Part shown: piece after piece, positions 36,426 through 45,285 of the stretch | Numbering within the stretch: position 1 is the first letter of the stretch | Layout of the letters: every line of letters begins with the position of its first letter | Assembly (NCBI GenBank): GCA_963809875.1 | Contig: CAWELC010000012.1 | Coordinates: 59,224 to 123,223, forward strand | Direction of reading: 5' to 3' | Length of the DNA: 64,000 nucleotides | DNA from: JAFGAS01 sp963809875 | GTDB taxonomy: Bacteria > Desulfobacterota > Zymogenia > Zymogenales > Zymogenaceae | The notes under the pieces: generated by a model | What the model was told of the DNA's origin: nothing | The model's database searches: none | What the model saw: the letters and a program-made list of their open reading frames with translations, nothing else | Made by a program: the position numbers and the translations under genes

Positions 36426-37511
36426 ATGGCCCTCATAAACTACGCAAACAAAGAGATTAACGCAAAGATCGTCTATTACGGGCCGGGCCTGTCGGGCAAG
36501 ACCACCAATATCCAGTATATCTTCCAGCGACTCAAACCCGAACATCGGGGCAAGCTCATTACCCTGCCCACTCAGACGGACCGGACCCTCTTTTTTGACT
36601 TCCTGCCGGTGGAGATCCCGGACGTGAAGGGTTTCACGACGCGGTTTCACCTCTATACCGTTCCGGGCCAGGTCTTCTACAACGCGACCCGAAAGATGGT
36701 CCTCAAGGGTGTGGACGGCATCGTCTTCGTGGCGGATTCCCAGAAGGAAAAGCTGAGCGACAATATCGACAGCCTCAAGAACCTCGAGGAAAACCTCAAC
36801 GAGTACGGAAAGAGTACCAAGACGCTCCCGTTCGTGTTTCAGTACAACAAGCGCGATCTTGACGAGATAAACACTCCGGCCGAGCTCAACAAGCGTCTCA
36901 ACGAGCGGGGGTATCCCTCTGTCGAGGCGATCGCGACGACGGGTAACGGCGTGATGGAGACGCTTTCGGCCATCTCCCGGATGGTGCTCAGACACCTGAG
37001 GGACTCCTACGAATCTCAGAAGATCCTTCGGTACGGCCAGGCGCCCCAGGACGCGGGGGAGCACGATGAGATCATCGACGAGCGAGCCCACCGGGCCGAG
37101 CGGGAAACGCCGCGGCCCAAAGGGCGCGGGCCGGTCGATTTTTCCGAGGGTGAGGTGAGCCAACCGGAGGATATCGTCATTGAGGCGGAACGGGCCTCAG
37201 GGAAGGTGCGCGATCATCTGGGGGTCATGGGCGAGTACGGGGAGACAGAGACGATCGCTGATGTGGGGCCGGATGAGATACCCATCGAGGTAGAAGTCGA
37301 CGACATCGAGCCTATGGAGACACCCCGGGAAGGGAGCCCCGTCGAGGAGCCGGCGGTCGTCGATCTGGTATTGGGCGGCGAGGTTGAGCGGACGGGCCCG
37401 ACGTCGTTTCGGATTCCCCTGACCTTTCGGATTCAGGACATTGCCAAGGACGTCGTGCTCAACATCAGCGTGCAGATAACCGAGAGCGATAAGGAGCGGG
37501 ACATCTTTTAA
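36426..37511 (+). CDS. mglA: MglA-type small GTPase with a 165-residue C-terminal extension
   Basis: Residues 1-195 are a complete MglA GTPase: P-loop YYGPGLSGKTTN, switch region TLPTQTDRTLFFDFLP, the MglA-specific TVPGQVFYNATR in place of DxxG, and base-recognition NKRD. Typical MglA stops there. Here an acidic, Pro-rich linker (about 196-320) leads to a conserved-looking terminal block, GPTSFRIPLTFRIQDIAKD followed by VVLNISVQI. MglA GTPases set cell polarity and control type IV pili or gliding motors with MglB as GAP. No mglB lies nearby. It is the third gene of the operon starting at 34577. Confidence 0.85.
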   Translation: MALINYANKEINAKIVYYGPGLSGKTTNIQYIFQRLKPEHRGKLITLPTQTDRTLFFDFLPVEIPDVKGFTTRFHLYTVPGQVFYNATRKMVLKGVDGIVFVADSQKEKLSDNIDSLKNLEENLNEYGKSTKTLPFVFQYNKRDLDEINTPAELNKRLNERGYPSVEAIATTGNGVMETLSAISRMVLRHLRDSYESQKILRYGQAPQDAGEHDEIIDERAHRAERETPRPKGRGPVDFSEGEVSQPEDIVIEAERASGKVRDHLGVMGEYGETETIADVGPDEIPIEVEVDDIEPMETPREGSPVEEPAVVDLVLGGEVERTGPTSFRIPLTFRIQDIAKDVVLNISVQITESDKERDIF

Positions 37512-37577
37512 GGGGAGGTCCGGCCGAGGTGCAGCCGTCGTCGCGGCCAGACGCGACGGCTGGCCGCGCCCGGGCGA

Positions 37578-37985
37578 TCAAGCGCGCGGACGCCGGGTTT
37601 TCGGGCCGCTTGACGATTTCCCGGCTTTGCCGGCAGTCTCACTCTTGGCCTTTTCCGTTCCTTCCTCCCTGATCCGATCGATCTCGTCCTCGACGGCCTC
37701 TACGTCGGCCTTGTAGCCCTTGATATCTGAGATGATCTTCAGGATTTCGGGGTCCGTGAGGACGCTCTTTTCGTTTCCGTCTTCGAACAGCTCGTAGAGC
37801 CGGCTGCCGAGCAGCGAAAAGCCCTGGTGCACCTTTCGCTGGATCGCGGAAAGGTCCATCTTCTTTTTGATGATCCTGCCCTGCTTTTCCACTTCCTGGG
37901 TGAGCTTTCCCATCTCTTCCTTGAGGACTTCAAATCCTTCCCGGGCGCCTTCCTTTATGTCTTCCCACAGGTCACTCTCCTTCAT
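37578..37985 (-). CDS. Small coiled-coil protein of unknown function
   Basis: This 135-residue protein, rich in Lys and Glu, is predicted to be alpha-helical or coiled-coil throughout (DLWEDIKEGAREGFEVLKEEMGKL, core EGFEVLKEEMGKL). It has a basic Ser/Gly/Arg tail and no signal peptide. GGAGGAG lies before ATG 37985. It is convergent with mglA. I do not recognise a family. Confidence 0.6.
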   Translation of the reverse strand: MKESDLWEDIKEGAREGFEVLKEEMGKLTQEVEKQGRIIKKKMDLSAIQRKVHQGFSLLGSRLYELFEDGNEKSVLTDPEILKIISDIKGYKADVEAVEDEIDRIREEGTEKAKSETAGKAGKSSSGPKTRRPRA

Positions 37986-38057
37986 GAGGTCTCCTCCTTT
38001 GTCGGCTGTTTGAAAGGGGAAAGAGGTTCTCGCGCGGCCGCGCAGGGGGGCGGAGGG

Positions 38058-38504
38058 TCATCCGAGTATCCGCGAGATCCGTTCCTCGATTCTATCCACG
38101 TGAGTCCCGGGCCAATAGATCCTTGCGCACGCGGGGCATCGTGTAAACTCGTCATGGGACAGAAAAACATGTTCAGGCACCTCGCCCTTGACCTCGTCCC
38201 TGGTGGCGTTGACGAGCGATGCGTTACACCGGATGCAGCGGGACAGGGGGACGGATCGGCCCTTGAGGGCGATGAGGACATCCATCACCTTGAGCTGTTC
38301 AAAAACCCCGTCCTCTCCGATGAATAGGACCCGGTGCTCGGAGGGGTCGACGTGCCGGGTGAGGTAAATACGGTCCGACCGCGATTCCTTCGGTCCACCC
38401 GGTTTCTCGTCGTGAAGGTAGAGACAGTCAAAGCCCAGCGTCCTCAGCCACCTGCATAATCTACCAAGCGGAGGGCTGGCGATGAATCGGAGCTCACCGG
38501 CCAT
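38058..38504 (-). CDS. Mut7-C RNase-domain protein (DUF82/DUF5615-like)
   Basis: This 148-residue protein starts at 38504 with ELRFIASPPLGRLCRWLRTLGFD, the signature of Mut7-C PIN-like domains. It ends with two zinc-binding cysteine pairs, CIRCNASL and CPACARIYWPGTH. It is likely a cytoplasmic RNase-fold protein; no substrate is known. The upstream in-frame extension to 38582 overlaps the preceding DUF2007 gene and is not adopted. It overlaps that gene by 11 bases. Confidence 0.8.
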   Translation of the reverse strand: MAGELRFIASPPLGRLCRWLRTLGFDCLYLHDEKPGGPKESRSDRIYLTRHVDPSEHRVLFIGEDGVFEQLKVMDVLIALKGRSVPLSRCIRCNASLVNATRDEVKGEVPEHVFLSHDEFTRCPACARIYWPGTHVDRIEERISRILG

Positions 38505-38775
38505 CACAGACAAAAGTGCCGTCACCCGGAAGCGCCCCGCTATCCCGGGCGGTTTTAACGGCCGCGACCGCCCGGGTGACATCCGACTCGGGGACCGCGA
38601 TGCGCTGCTCGGGGAAGTGGTCGATAGTCAGGGGATACGGGGTCATCCGCTGGTCCCTCACGATAAACGGTATCGCCTCCCGGGCCAGGATATCCGAAAC
38701 CACGTCCGTCTCGAACGTATTGTACGAGTAGTAGATTTCAACGTACTTTTCGACATGTTCATCCATATATATCAT
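38494..38775 (-). CDS. DUF2007-type small protein
   Basis: This protein of about 93 residues carries the DUF2007 pattern: VEIYYSYNTFETDVVSDILAREAIPFIV and QRIAVPESDVTRAVAAV (a ferredoxin-like alpha/beta fold with an ageing-resembling duplicated strand order). It is predicted cytoplasmic, with a role only suggested as signal transducing. The start could be 38796, 38775 or 38766; 38775 is used because GGAG lies upstream. It is coupled to the Mut7-C gene. Confidence 0.65.
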   Translation of the reverse strand: MIYMDEHVEKYVEIYYSYNTFETDVVSDILAREAIPFIVRDQRMTPYPLTIDHFPEQRIAVPESDVTRAVAAVKTARDSGALPGDGTFVCDGR

Positions 38776-38879
38776 TCTATTGGATTTATCTCCCATTGGC
38801 AAGCCAATTATTCCCGCCACGCCGCGCGCAGAGGGCGCCGAGGGTTGACGAAAGCCGACCAATGCATTATAATAACTGG

Positions 38880-39872
38880 ATGGAAAAGGAAATACTCACC
38901 ATTGCAGGCCAGGCTCGTCAAACCGATACTTCCGGCGCCCGCGTCCTGATTGACCGTCTCGTATCCAATATAGAAAAGGTCATCATTGGAAAACCCGAGG
39001 TCGTCAGGCTCGCGGTGACGGCGCTCCTGGCCGAAGGGCACCTCCTGATCGAGGACGTACCCGGCGTCGGGAAGACGACGCTGGCGGCCGCCATCGCAAA
39101 ATCCGTGGGGGGCAGCTTCATGCGCATCCAGTTTACCTCCGACATGCTCCCCTCCGATATCATCGGTGTATCGGTCCTGCGGAAATCCGGGGATGATTTT
39201 GAATTCATTCCCGGCCCGATCTTTCATAACTTCGTCCTGGCCGACGAGATCAATCGCACGTCTCCGCGAACGCAGAGCGCCTTACTTGAGGCCATGAGTG
39301 ACGCAAAGGTCTCGGTAGAAAACAGCACGTACGAAATCCGGCGGCCGTTCATGATCCTGGCAACTCAGAACCCCCTCGAATACCACGGCACCTACCCGTT
39401 GCCCGAGTCCCAGCTGGACCGGTTTATGATGACGCTCGAGATCGGCTATCCGGAAGGGCGGTTCGAGAGGATCGTCGTCTCGTCTCAGGACCAGCATTCC
39501 CGGGTTGATCTGATCGGAGAGGTGCTGACCCTCCAGGAGCTTGCCCGCCTCCAGGAGCTGGTCGAAACGATCGCCGTAGACGACGATCTCCTCTCCTACC
39601 TGATGGGCCTGGTCGAGGCAACGCGCACCGCCAAGCACCTGAAGCTCGGCGTCTCGACGCGGGGCGCGATATTTCTCCGAAAGGCCGCGCAGGTAGCGGC
39701 ATTGATGGAGGGGAGGGACTACATCATCCCCGATGATATCAAGAGACTGGTCCTGCCGATCTTTTCCCATCGAGTCGTCACCAAGTCTCTCTCTCACGCG
39801 GGGATCGGGAGGTCCAGAGAGGCTCGGGACATCCTGTCGGATATCGTTGACTCGGTTCCGGTTCCCCTCTAA
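38880..39872 (+). CDS. MoxR-family AAA+ ATPase
   Basis: This 330-residue protein has Walker A EDVPGVGKTTLA, Walker B FVLADEINRT, sensor ILATQNPLEYHGTYPLPESQLDRF (core ATQNPLE) and the C-terminal lid with STRGAIFLRKAAQ and VTKSL. MoxR ATPases act as chaperones, usually for a von Willebrand or DUF58 partner, which follows here three bases downstream. ATG 38880 is favoured; ATG 38862 is also in frame. It is the first gene of a MoxR-DUF58-transglutaminase operon. Confidence 0.92.
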   Translation: MEKEILTIAGQARQTDTSGARVLIDRLVSNIEKVIIGKPEVVRLAVTALLAEGHLLIEDVPGVGKTTLAAAIAKSVGGSFMRIQFTSDMLPSDIIGVSVLRKSGDDFEFIPGPIFHNFVLADEINRTSPRTQSALLEAMSDAKVSVENSTYEIRRPFMILATQNPLEYHGTYPLPESQLDRFMMTLEIGYPEGRFERIVVSSQDQHSRVDLIGEVLTLQELARLQELVETIAVDDDLLSYLMGLVEATRTAKHLKLGVSTRGAIFLRKAAQVAALMEGRDYIIPDDIKRLVLPIFSHRVVTKSLSHAGIGRSREARDILSDIVDSVPVPL

Positions 39873-39875
39873 GCC

Positions 39876-40877
39876 ATGTTGGAACGACTTTCTCGGGCGT
39901 GGGCGCGGGTGATCAGGTGGCTCAGACCCCCCCGTACCCTCGTCATCAATTCCCTGGGGTGGTACTTCATCGCCTTCGTGTTTGCCGTGGGGATGGCGGC
40001 GGTCAACACCGGCAACAACCTCCTCTACGTGATCTTCGGCGGGATGCTGTCGTTCATCGTGGCCTCGGGCATCCTTTCAAACCTCGACCTCAATCACCTC
40101 GTGGTAACCAGGCACCTCCCCGAGCAGTTGTTTGCCAGGACGCCCACCCTTGTGCGGGTCGAGATAGAAAACAGGAAGCGGCGCGTTCCCTCGTTCATCC
40201 TCCTGGTGGAAGCACGATCGCCGGACACATCGTCAGCCCTCATTCCGACGGTTCTGCCCGGGAGCAGATCCGCGGGGTTTCTTGAGACCGTCTTCCCCGT
40301 CCGGGGGCTCCACCGGCTCTCGCCGCTCAAGGTCTCGACACGTTTCCCCTTCGGGCTTTTTACCAAAGGCATGGAGGCCGCTGACGGCGGGCAGGTCCTG
40401 GTCTTTCCGCACCTGTCGCCCGCGGACGTTGACGATTTCGAATTCCGGGGAAAGGAGGGAGAAGCCGCCCTCGTTCAGTCCGGCCAGGGTTCCGATCCTT
40501 TCTCCGTCAAGGATTTTCAACCGGGAGATAACCCCCGCCATATTCACTGGAAGAGCAGTGCCAAGCGGGGGAAACTGATGCGCAGAGAATTCTCGAAGGA
40601 ACAGGAGCCGGCGGTCACCATCAGGATCGCCGCGGCTCGCGACATTCGCGGGGACGTCTTCGAAGAAAAGATCGAGCGCGCCGCGTCGCTGGCGGCGCAC
40701 TTCATCACGGAGGGTTACGCCGTGGCCGTCGTGTGCGGCGGCACGGTTGTCGCCTCCGGCCGGGGGAGGGATCACCTCCTGCTGATCCTGAGAGGGCTTG
40801 CCCTGCTGGATATCGCGGATACGAATATTGAACAACACTCCCCGCACGTCGAGGGGGGGATGGTAATCGAGCTATGA
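39876..40877 (+). CDS. DUF58-domain membrane protein
   Basis: This 333-residue protein has two N-terminal membrane helices (LGWYFIAFVFAVGMAAV and LLYVIFGGMLSFIVASGIL), then a beta-rich region. The DUF58 motif VKDFQPGDNPRHIHWKSSAKRGKLMRREF (core HIHWKSSAK) lies near residue 225, and a vWA-like end follows. It is the membrane partner of MoxR in cell-envelope stress or assembly systems. It overlaps the transglutaminase gene by ATGA. Confidence 0.88.
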   Translation: MLERLSRAWARVIRWLRPPRTLVINSLGWYFIAFVFAVGMAAVNTGNNLLYVIFGGMLSFIVASGILSNLDLNHLVVTRHLPEQLFARTPTLVRVEIENRKRRVPSFILLVEARSPDTSSALIPTVLPGSRSAGFLETVFPVRGLHRLSPLKVSTRFPFGLFTKGMEAADGGQVLVFPHLSPADVDDFEFRGKEGEAALVQSGQGSDPFSVKDFQPGDNPRHIHWKSSAKRGKLMRREFSKEQEPAVTIRIAAARDIRGDVFEEKIERAASLAAHFITEGYAVAVVCGGTVVASGRGRDHLLLILRGLALLDIADTNIEQHSPHVEGGMVIEL

Positions 40878-42991
40878 GCGGGAGGAGAACGGCTGCCGCG
40901 CGCGGAGCGCGCCGGATCGACCTCGGCCGCGCGCGTAAGACCATAACCTTTGCGGTGGTGGCGTCGGGCTTTGTCACCCTCATATTGACGGGGACCCTCT
41001 CGATCGTCGAGATCGCGGTGATCGCGTTGTCGCTTCCCGCGGCATGGTTCTGGGGCGAGCGAATCGTAAAGATACCCCGGGCCGACGCCGTGGCCACGGC
41101 GTCGATCGTCCTGATCTTTCTGCTCGCGCTGGGCGGTTTCTTCTTCCTTGGCCGATCGTTCGTGGCCATGACGACCGGTTTTCTCATTGCCGTGCAGGCG
41201 GTCAGGCTTACCTTCCTGACGGAGATGCGCCATTACCTGCAGGTCTACCTGATCTCACTCTTTACGGTCCTGGCGGCCACAATCCTCACCTTTTCCCCGA
41301 TCTTCATGGTATCGTTCGTCGTTTATCTCTGTCTGGCGACCGCCGGGATGATCGTCCTCACCATGGCCGGGGACATAGAGCGGGTGAGGGGAGCGGTCGG
41401 GAGTATCGATCTCTCACGCTCGCACCTGGTCTGGCTCACGCTCGGATCGGTCGCCTTTACCGTGGCGATGTCCGTCGTCGTCTTCGTCGTCTTTCCGAGG
41501 CTTTCGGCAGGCTTTCTCCCCTCATCGATCATGCAACCGGTCAGGGTTCCCGGATTTTCCAATAACGTCGAGCTCGGGGAGGTGGGGGATCTCAAGATCA
41601 GCAATCAGACCATCATGCGGGTGGTCGTCGACAAGAATGATGCGGAGAAACTGGGCGCGAACGTCTACTGGCGCGGCACCGCGTTTGACACCTTTGACGG
41701 AAAATACTGGGAGAAATCGGTCACGAGGGGGACGGCCGTCAAGCGGATGGGCACGCGATTCGTCCTCGACGACAGGGCGGCTCGGCCTGTCATCCATCAG
41801 GACTATTACCTCGAATCGACCGACAGCCGGGTGCTCTTTGTCCTTTCGCGTCCCACGGTCGTTGCCGGCCCCTTCTCGAATCTATCCGTCGATCGGTACG
41901 GGACCGTGGAGATGGCGTCTTCCATAAACGACAAGATTCATTATACGGTGGATTCCGTCGTGGAGGGCACTCCGGTAACGGAATCGCGGCGGGAAGGCGA
42001 CCGCCTGAGCGAAGAAGAGCTGAGGGCGTATCGGCAGCTCCCCGATAATCTGGACGGGAGGATACGGCCCCTGGTGTCGAGGATCGTGGGCGACGAGCAG
42101 GCTCCGCTCACAAAGGCGGCGCTCATCCGGGACTGGCTTATTGCCTCCATGTCCTACGACCTCAACCCAAAGGGGATGGGCAAGGATCCGCTTTCCATTT
42201 TCCTTTTCGACGAAAAAAAGGGATACTGCGAGCACTTTGCCACCGCCATGGCGGTGATGCTCAGGGTGGCCGGCGTGCCCTCTCGGGTCGTGACCGGTTT
42301 CCTGGGGGGGAGTTTCAACGAGATGGGGTCCTTTTACATCGTCCGCGCCAGCGACGCCCATGCCTGGGTCGAGGCATACACCGATGCGACCGGCTGGACG
42401 ACCTTTGAAGCGACTCCCCCCGCGGGCCTGTCGGCTGCCGTCGGAGGATCGATGGTCCGGGAGCTCTTCGAAGACCTCGTGATGAAATGGAACGTTTACG
42501 TGGTCAACTACGAGATGGGCGACCAGATAAGGATTATCGAAGGGGTCGGGAAGGCCCGCGAACGGAGTCGCGAGGATCTCTCGAATGCCGGCGGGAAGCT
42601 GGAACGATTCATGACGGCCGTAAAGGAAAAGAGGGGGTCGCTCTTCATTCCCGCGATGATCACGGCGGTGCTGTGCTGCCTCGTTCTGGTGGGGTACATC
42701 GTTCGGTCACTGCTTGCCGGCCGCGCCTCCTCCGGCACGGGGGCAGGGGAGATCGGCCGTATCTATCGCTCGGCCGTTCGCTACCTTGCGAAAAAAGGGG
42801 TTCAAAGACGGGACTCGATGACGCCCAGGGAATTGGCCGTGAGAGCCCGCGAGGCGCACCCCCGTATCGGTCCCGATATTGAGGCCCTGACCGAGATCTA
42901 CAACCGGCAAAGGTTCGGCCAAGGCCCCATTACGACCGACGGAGTGGGCCGGGCCCGCCGGCTCCTTGAACGGATCAAGCAGGCCCTGTGA
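40874..42991 (+). CDS. Transglutaminase-like membrane protein (TgpA/DUF3488 type)
   Basis: This 705-residue protein has about six N-terminal membrane helices (residues about 20-215) and an extracytoplasmic transglutaminase domain. Its catalytic triad can be seen in KKGYCEHFATAMAV (Cys), ASDAHAWVEAY (His) and WTTFEATPP (acid strand). One more helix (FIPAMITAVLCCLVLVGYIV) and a cytoplasmic DUF4129-like tail follow. Its substrate is unknown. With MoxR and DUF58 it makes the usual three-gene set. Confidence 0.9.
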   Translation: MSGRRTAAARGARRIDLGRARKTITFAVVASGFVTLILTGTLSIVEIAVIALSLPAAWFWGERIVKIPRADAVATASIVLIFLLALGGFFFLGRSFVAMTTGFLIAVQAVRLTFLTEMRHYLQVYLISLFTVLAATILTFSPIFMVSFVVYLCLATAGMIVLTMAGDIERVRGAVGSIDLSRSHLVWLTLGSVAFTVAMSVVVFVVFPRLSAGFLPSSIMQPVRVPGFSNNVELGEVGDLKISNQTIMRVVVDKNDAEKLGANVYWRGTAFDTFDGKYWEKSVTRGTAVKRMGTRFVLDDRAARPVIHQDYYLESTDSRVLFVLSRPTVVAGPFSNLSVDRYGTVEMASSINDKIHYTVDSVVEGTPVTESRREGDRLSEEELRAYRQLPDNLDGRIRPLVSRIVGDEQAPLTKAALIRDWLIASMSYDLNPKGMGKDPLSIFLFDEKKGYCEHFATAMAVMLRVAGVPSRVVTGFLGGSFNEMGSFYIVRASDAHAWVEAYTDATGWTTFEATPPAGLSAAVGGSMVRELFEDLVMKWNVYVVNYEMGDQIRIIEGVGKARERSREDLSNAGGKLERFMTAVKEKRGSLFIPAMITAVLCCLVLVGYIVRSLLAGRASSGTGAGEIGRIYRSAVRYLAKKGVQRRDSMTPRELAVRAREAHPRIGPDIEALTEIYNRQRFGQGPITTDGVGRARRLLERIKQAL

Positions 42992-43310
42992 CAAGGGGCA
43001 AGGGCCTTTCTCCCCGGGAGGGCTCGCCACTTTTCCCGTCCGGCCGCAGGCATCATAAGCCCCCGATGTCCCGGCTACTCCTGCGCTCTCACGCTCTTCC
43101 GGCGCCCGCCGAGATTTTCAGAAAGACGCAAGGAGACACGATGCGGACAAACACGCGCGAACGGACAGACCGATCGCCGCGCCGGGCGGGACTTCGACGC
43201 CGACGTCTTGAAATTCAGGCTGCGGACCGATAATAGTGTTTGAAATTTCCCGACAACGGTGATACAAAAGCCGAACCATCGAACAATAGGGTCTATGCAG
43301 GAGGCAGGAT
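42992..43310. other. 319-bp intergenic region before the SDR gene
   Basis: No recognised gene lies here. A 30-codon frame at 43141-43233, very Arg-rich, has AAGGAG upstream but no other support. The right end (43234-43310) is more AT-rich and probably holds the SDR promoter, though no consensus boxes stand out. Confidence 0.4.
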
Positions 43311-44078
43311 ATGAACATGGACTTATTTTCACTAAAAGGCAGGCGGGTGCTGATCACCGGGGGGAGCAGGGGGATCGGTCTGGCGATCGCCACGGGGTTT
43401 GCTGAAGCGGGCGCGGCCGATATCGTTATCTGCGGCAGGAAACAGGACGCGCTGACGGCGGCCGCCGAGGCGATCGAAAAGAAGGGCGCCAGGGTCACGG
43501 CCGTGGTCGCCAACCTCGGCAACGCCGCCGATATCGATAGCCTCTTCGACAAGATCGCCGCCCAGGTCGGGGGACTGGATATCGTTGTCAACAACGTGGG
43601 CATGAATATCTTCACCCCGAGCGTCGCGGACGCGGATGTCTCCCTCTGGGACAAGGTCATGGACGTGAATCTGAAGGCCGTCTTCCTGACGAGCCGGCGG
43701 GCCGTGGCGCTCATGAAGGAGGCGGGCGGCGGAAAGATTATCAATATCAGCACCGTTGCGGCCCGTAAGGCTACGCCGGGCCTGGGCATTTACGGGATCG
43801 CCAAGGCGGGCGTGGAGATGCTCACCAAGAGCCTCGCGGTGGAGCTGGCGCCCTTCAACATTCGGGTCAACGCGATTTCCCTCGCAATGATAAAGACGAA
43901 ATTCTCTGAGCCCCTCTGGTCGAACGTCGAGCTCAAGAAACAGATCGAGCTGACCAATCCGCTGCACCGGATCGGGGAGCCTGAAGAGGTGGTCGGCGCG
44001 GCCCTCTACCTGGCATCGGACGCTTCCAGTTTCGTGACCGGCTCAATCCTTATGCTTGACGCGGGCACGACGGCATAA
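43311..44078 (+). CDS. Short-chain dehydrogenase/reductase
   Basis: This 255-residue classical SDR has the cofactor motif LITGGSRGIGLAIA (residues 13-26), NNVG at the NAG position, catalytic Ser in INISTVAARKATPG, and YGIAKAG (Tyr and Lys). SVLML-like SILMLDAGTTA closes the protein. It is an NAD(P)-dependent oxidoreductase of unknown substrate, similar in pattern to gluconate-5-dehydrogenase or FabG-like enzymes. GGAGGCAGG precedes ATG 43311. It stands alone, about 295 bases before the creatininase-family gene. Confidence 0.88.
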   Translation: MNMDLFSLKGRRVLITGGSRGIGLAIATGFAEAGAADIVICGRKQDALTAAAEAIEKKGARVTAVVANLGNAADIDSLFDKIAAQVGGLDIVVNNVGMNIFTPSVADADVSLWDKVMDVNLKAVFLTSRRAVALMKEAGGGKIINISTVAARKATPGLGIYGIAKAGVEMLTKSLAVELAPFNIRVNAISLAMIKTKFSEPLWSNVELKKQIELTNPLHRIGEPEEVVGAALYLASDASSFVTGSILMLDAGTTA

Positions 44079-44372
44079 GACGAGCGCCGGGATATTTCAC
44101 CGGGCGAGCGACCGGCGGCAAGAAAACGGAGTCGTCGATCCACTGACTATATTTGCCGAAGGGGCTCTCACACCTGGGCATGCGTTTATCTTTTTATCTA
44201 CGTGGTGGTGAACGCCGGCCATCATACCGTTGGAGACTCATCACTGAGGCGCGAGGAACATCAACATCCATTGCTGCTCAAGGGGCCGCATCCGTTTTCG
44301 GACGTCCTGCGCCCATGAGGGGATTCCGGCCCCCCGGGCACACGACGGAACTCGAAAGGGGGTAAACGAACC

Positions 44373-45086
44373 ATGATCATCGAGCAGATGACGACCCTCG
44401 CCTTTTCAGAGGGGCTCAAGAAAACGAAGACCGTGATCGTCCCGCTGGGATCGATCGAGGAACACGGCCCGCATCTTCCGATGCACACCGATATATTCCA
44501 CGCCTATGAGATTGCCCGGCGGGCGTCGCAGATCGTGCCCGTCTTTGTGGCGCCTCCGATAAGCTTTGGGGTCTGCCGGAGCACGTCCGATTTTCCCGGG
44601 ACGATCGGGATCCGCTCGTCCACCCTCGTCTCGCTGGTGATCGACGTCGTCGGATCGCTTTATCGTCACGGCATGAAACGATTTATCCTCTATTCCGGGC
44701 ACGCCGGGGCCAACCATATGGCAGCGCTCCTTTCGGCGGCGGATGAACTCATGCTTGCCCATGAGGATACGGATTTTGCGGTGATAAGCGACCTGGATCT
44801 CTGCGACTCGGACTTCTTCTCGCTCCTGGAGACAAAGGACGATTCTCACGCGGGCGAGGTTGAGACCTCACTGATTATGGCGCTTGCCCCCGATCTCGTG
44901 GGCGAGCTGCCGCCGGCGGACCGGCCGGTTTTCCCCCGCCCGCTGCTGGTGCGCGATACGAGGCACTATTGGAAGAGCGGGGTATGGGGAGACCCGAGCA
45001 AGGCCTCCAGGGAAAAGGGAGAGCAAATGGTTGGGATTCTCTCTCAAAATCTCGCAAAATTGGCCGAAAGCATGAATAATCGGTAG
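44373..45086 (+). CDS. Creatininase-family metalloamidohydrolase
   Basis: This 237-residue protein has the family metal-binding pattern: VPLGSIEEHGPHLPMHTDIF (Glu and His and Asp ligands), YSGHAGANH and DSHAGEVETSLIMAL. Members hydrolyse linear or cyclic amides, including creatinine, and include riboflavin-pathway and mycofactocin peptidases; the substrate here is unknown. ATG 44373 is used. It lies immediately upstream of an amino-acid ABC transporter, so processing of an imported nitrogen compound is possible, but this is only an inference. Confidence 0.8.
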   Translation: MIIEQMTTLAFSEGLKKTKTVIVPLGSIEEHGPHLPMHTDIFHAYEIARRASQIVPVFVAPPISFGVCRSTSDFPGTIGIRSSTLVSLVIDVVGSLYRHGMKRFILYSGHAGANHMAALLSAADELMLAHEDTDFAVISDLDLCDSDFFSLLETKDDSHAGEVETSLIMALAPDLVGELPPADRPVFPRPLLVRDTRHYWKSGVWGDPSKASREKGEQMVGILSQNLAKLAESMNNR

Positions 45087-45156
45087 AAAACGTCGATGAA
45101 GGTGGATAAACGGGCCGTATCCCGAAAAAGAAATTATCAGCGATGAGAAAATAGTA

Positions 45157-45185
45157 TTGACATTGCCCAGTTTTATTGATATTTG
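45157..45185 (+). promoter_or_regulatory. Candidate promoter of the amino-acid transporter
   Basis: TTGACA (45157-45162) and TATTTG (45180-45185) are 17 bp apart, about 100 bases before the first gene. The -10 box is weak. Confidence 0.4.
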
Positions 45186-45285
45186 CTTAAGTTTGAGAAG
45201 CAATGGCTGGTCTAATCTTTATTTCGGTGAGGCTATACCGACATAAAGATTAAAGGCAAAAAACCAATCGTAAGGAGAGTATTGT

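Noticed and set aside
43141..43233. A 30-codon Arg-rich ORF with AAGGAG upstream
   Set aside because: The composition is extreme, there is no conserved motif, and it lies in a GC-rich gap where such frames are common.
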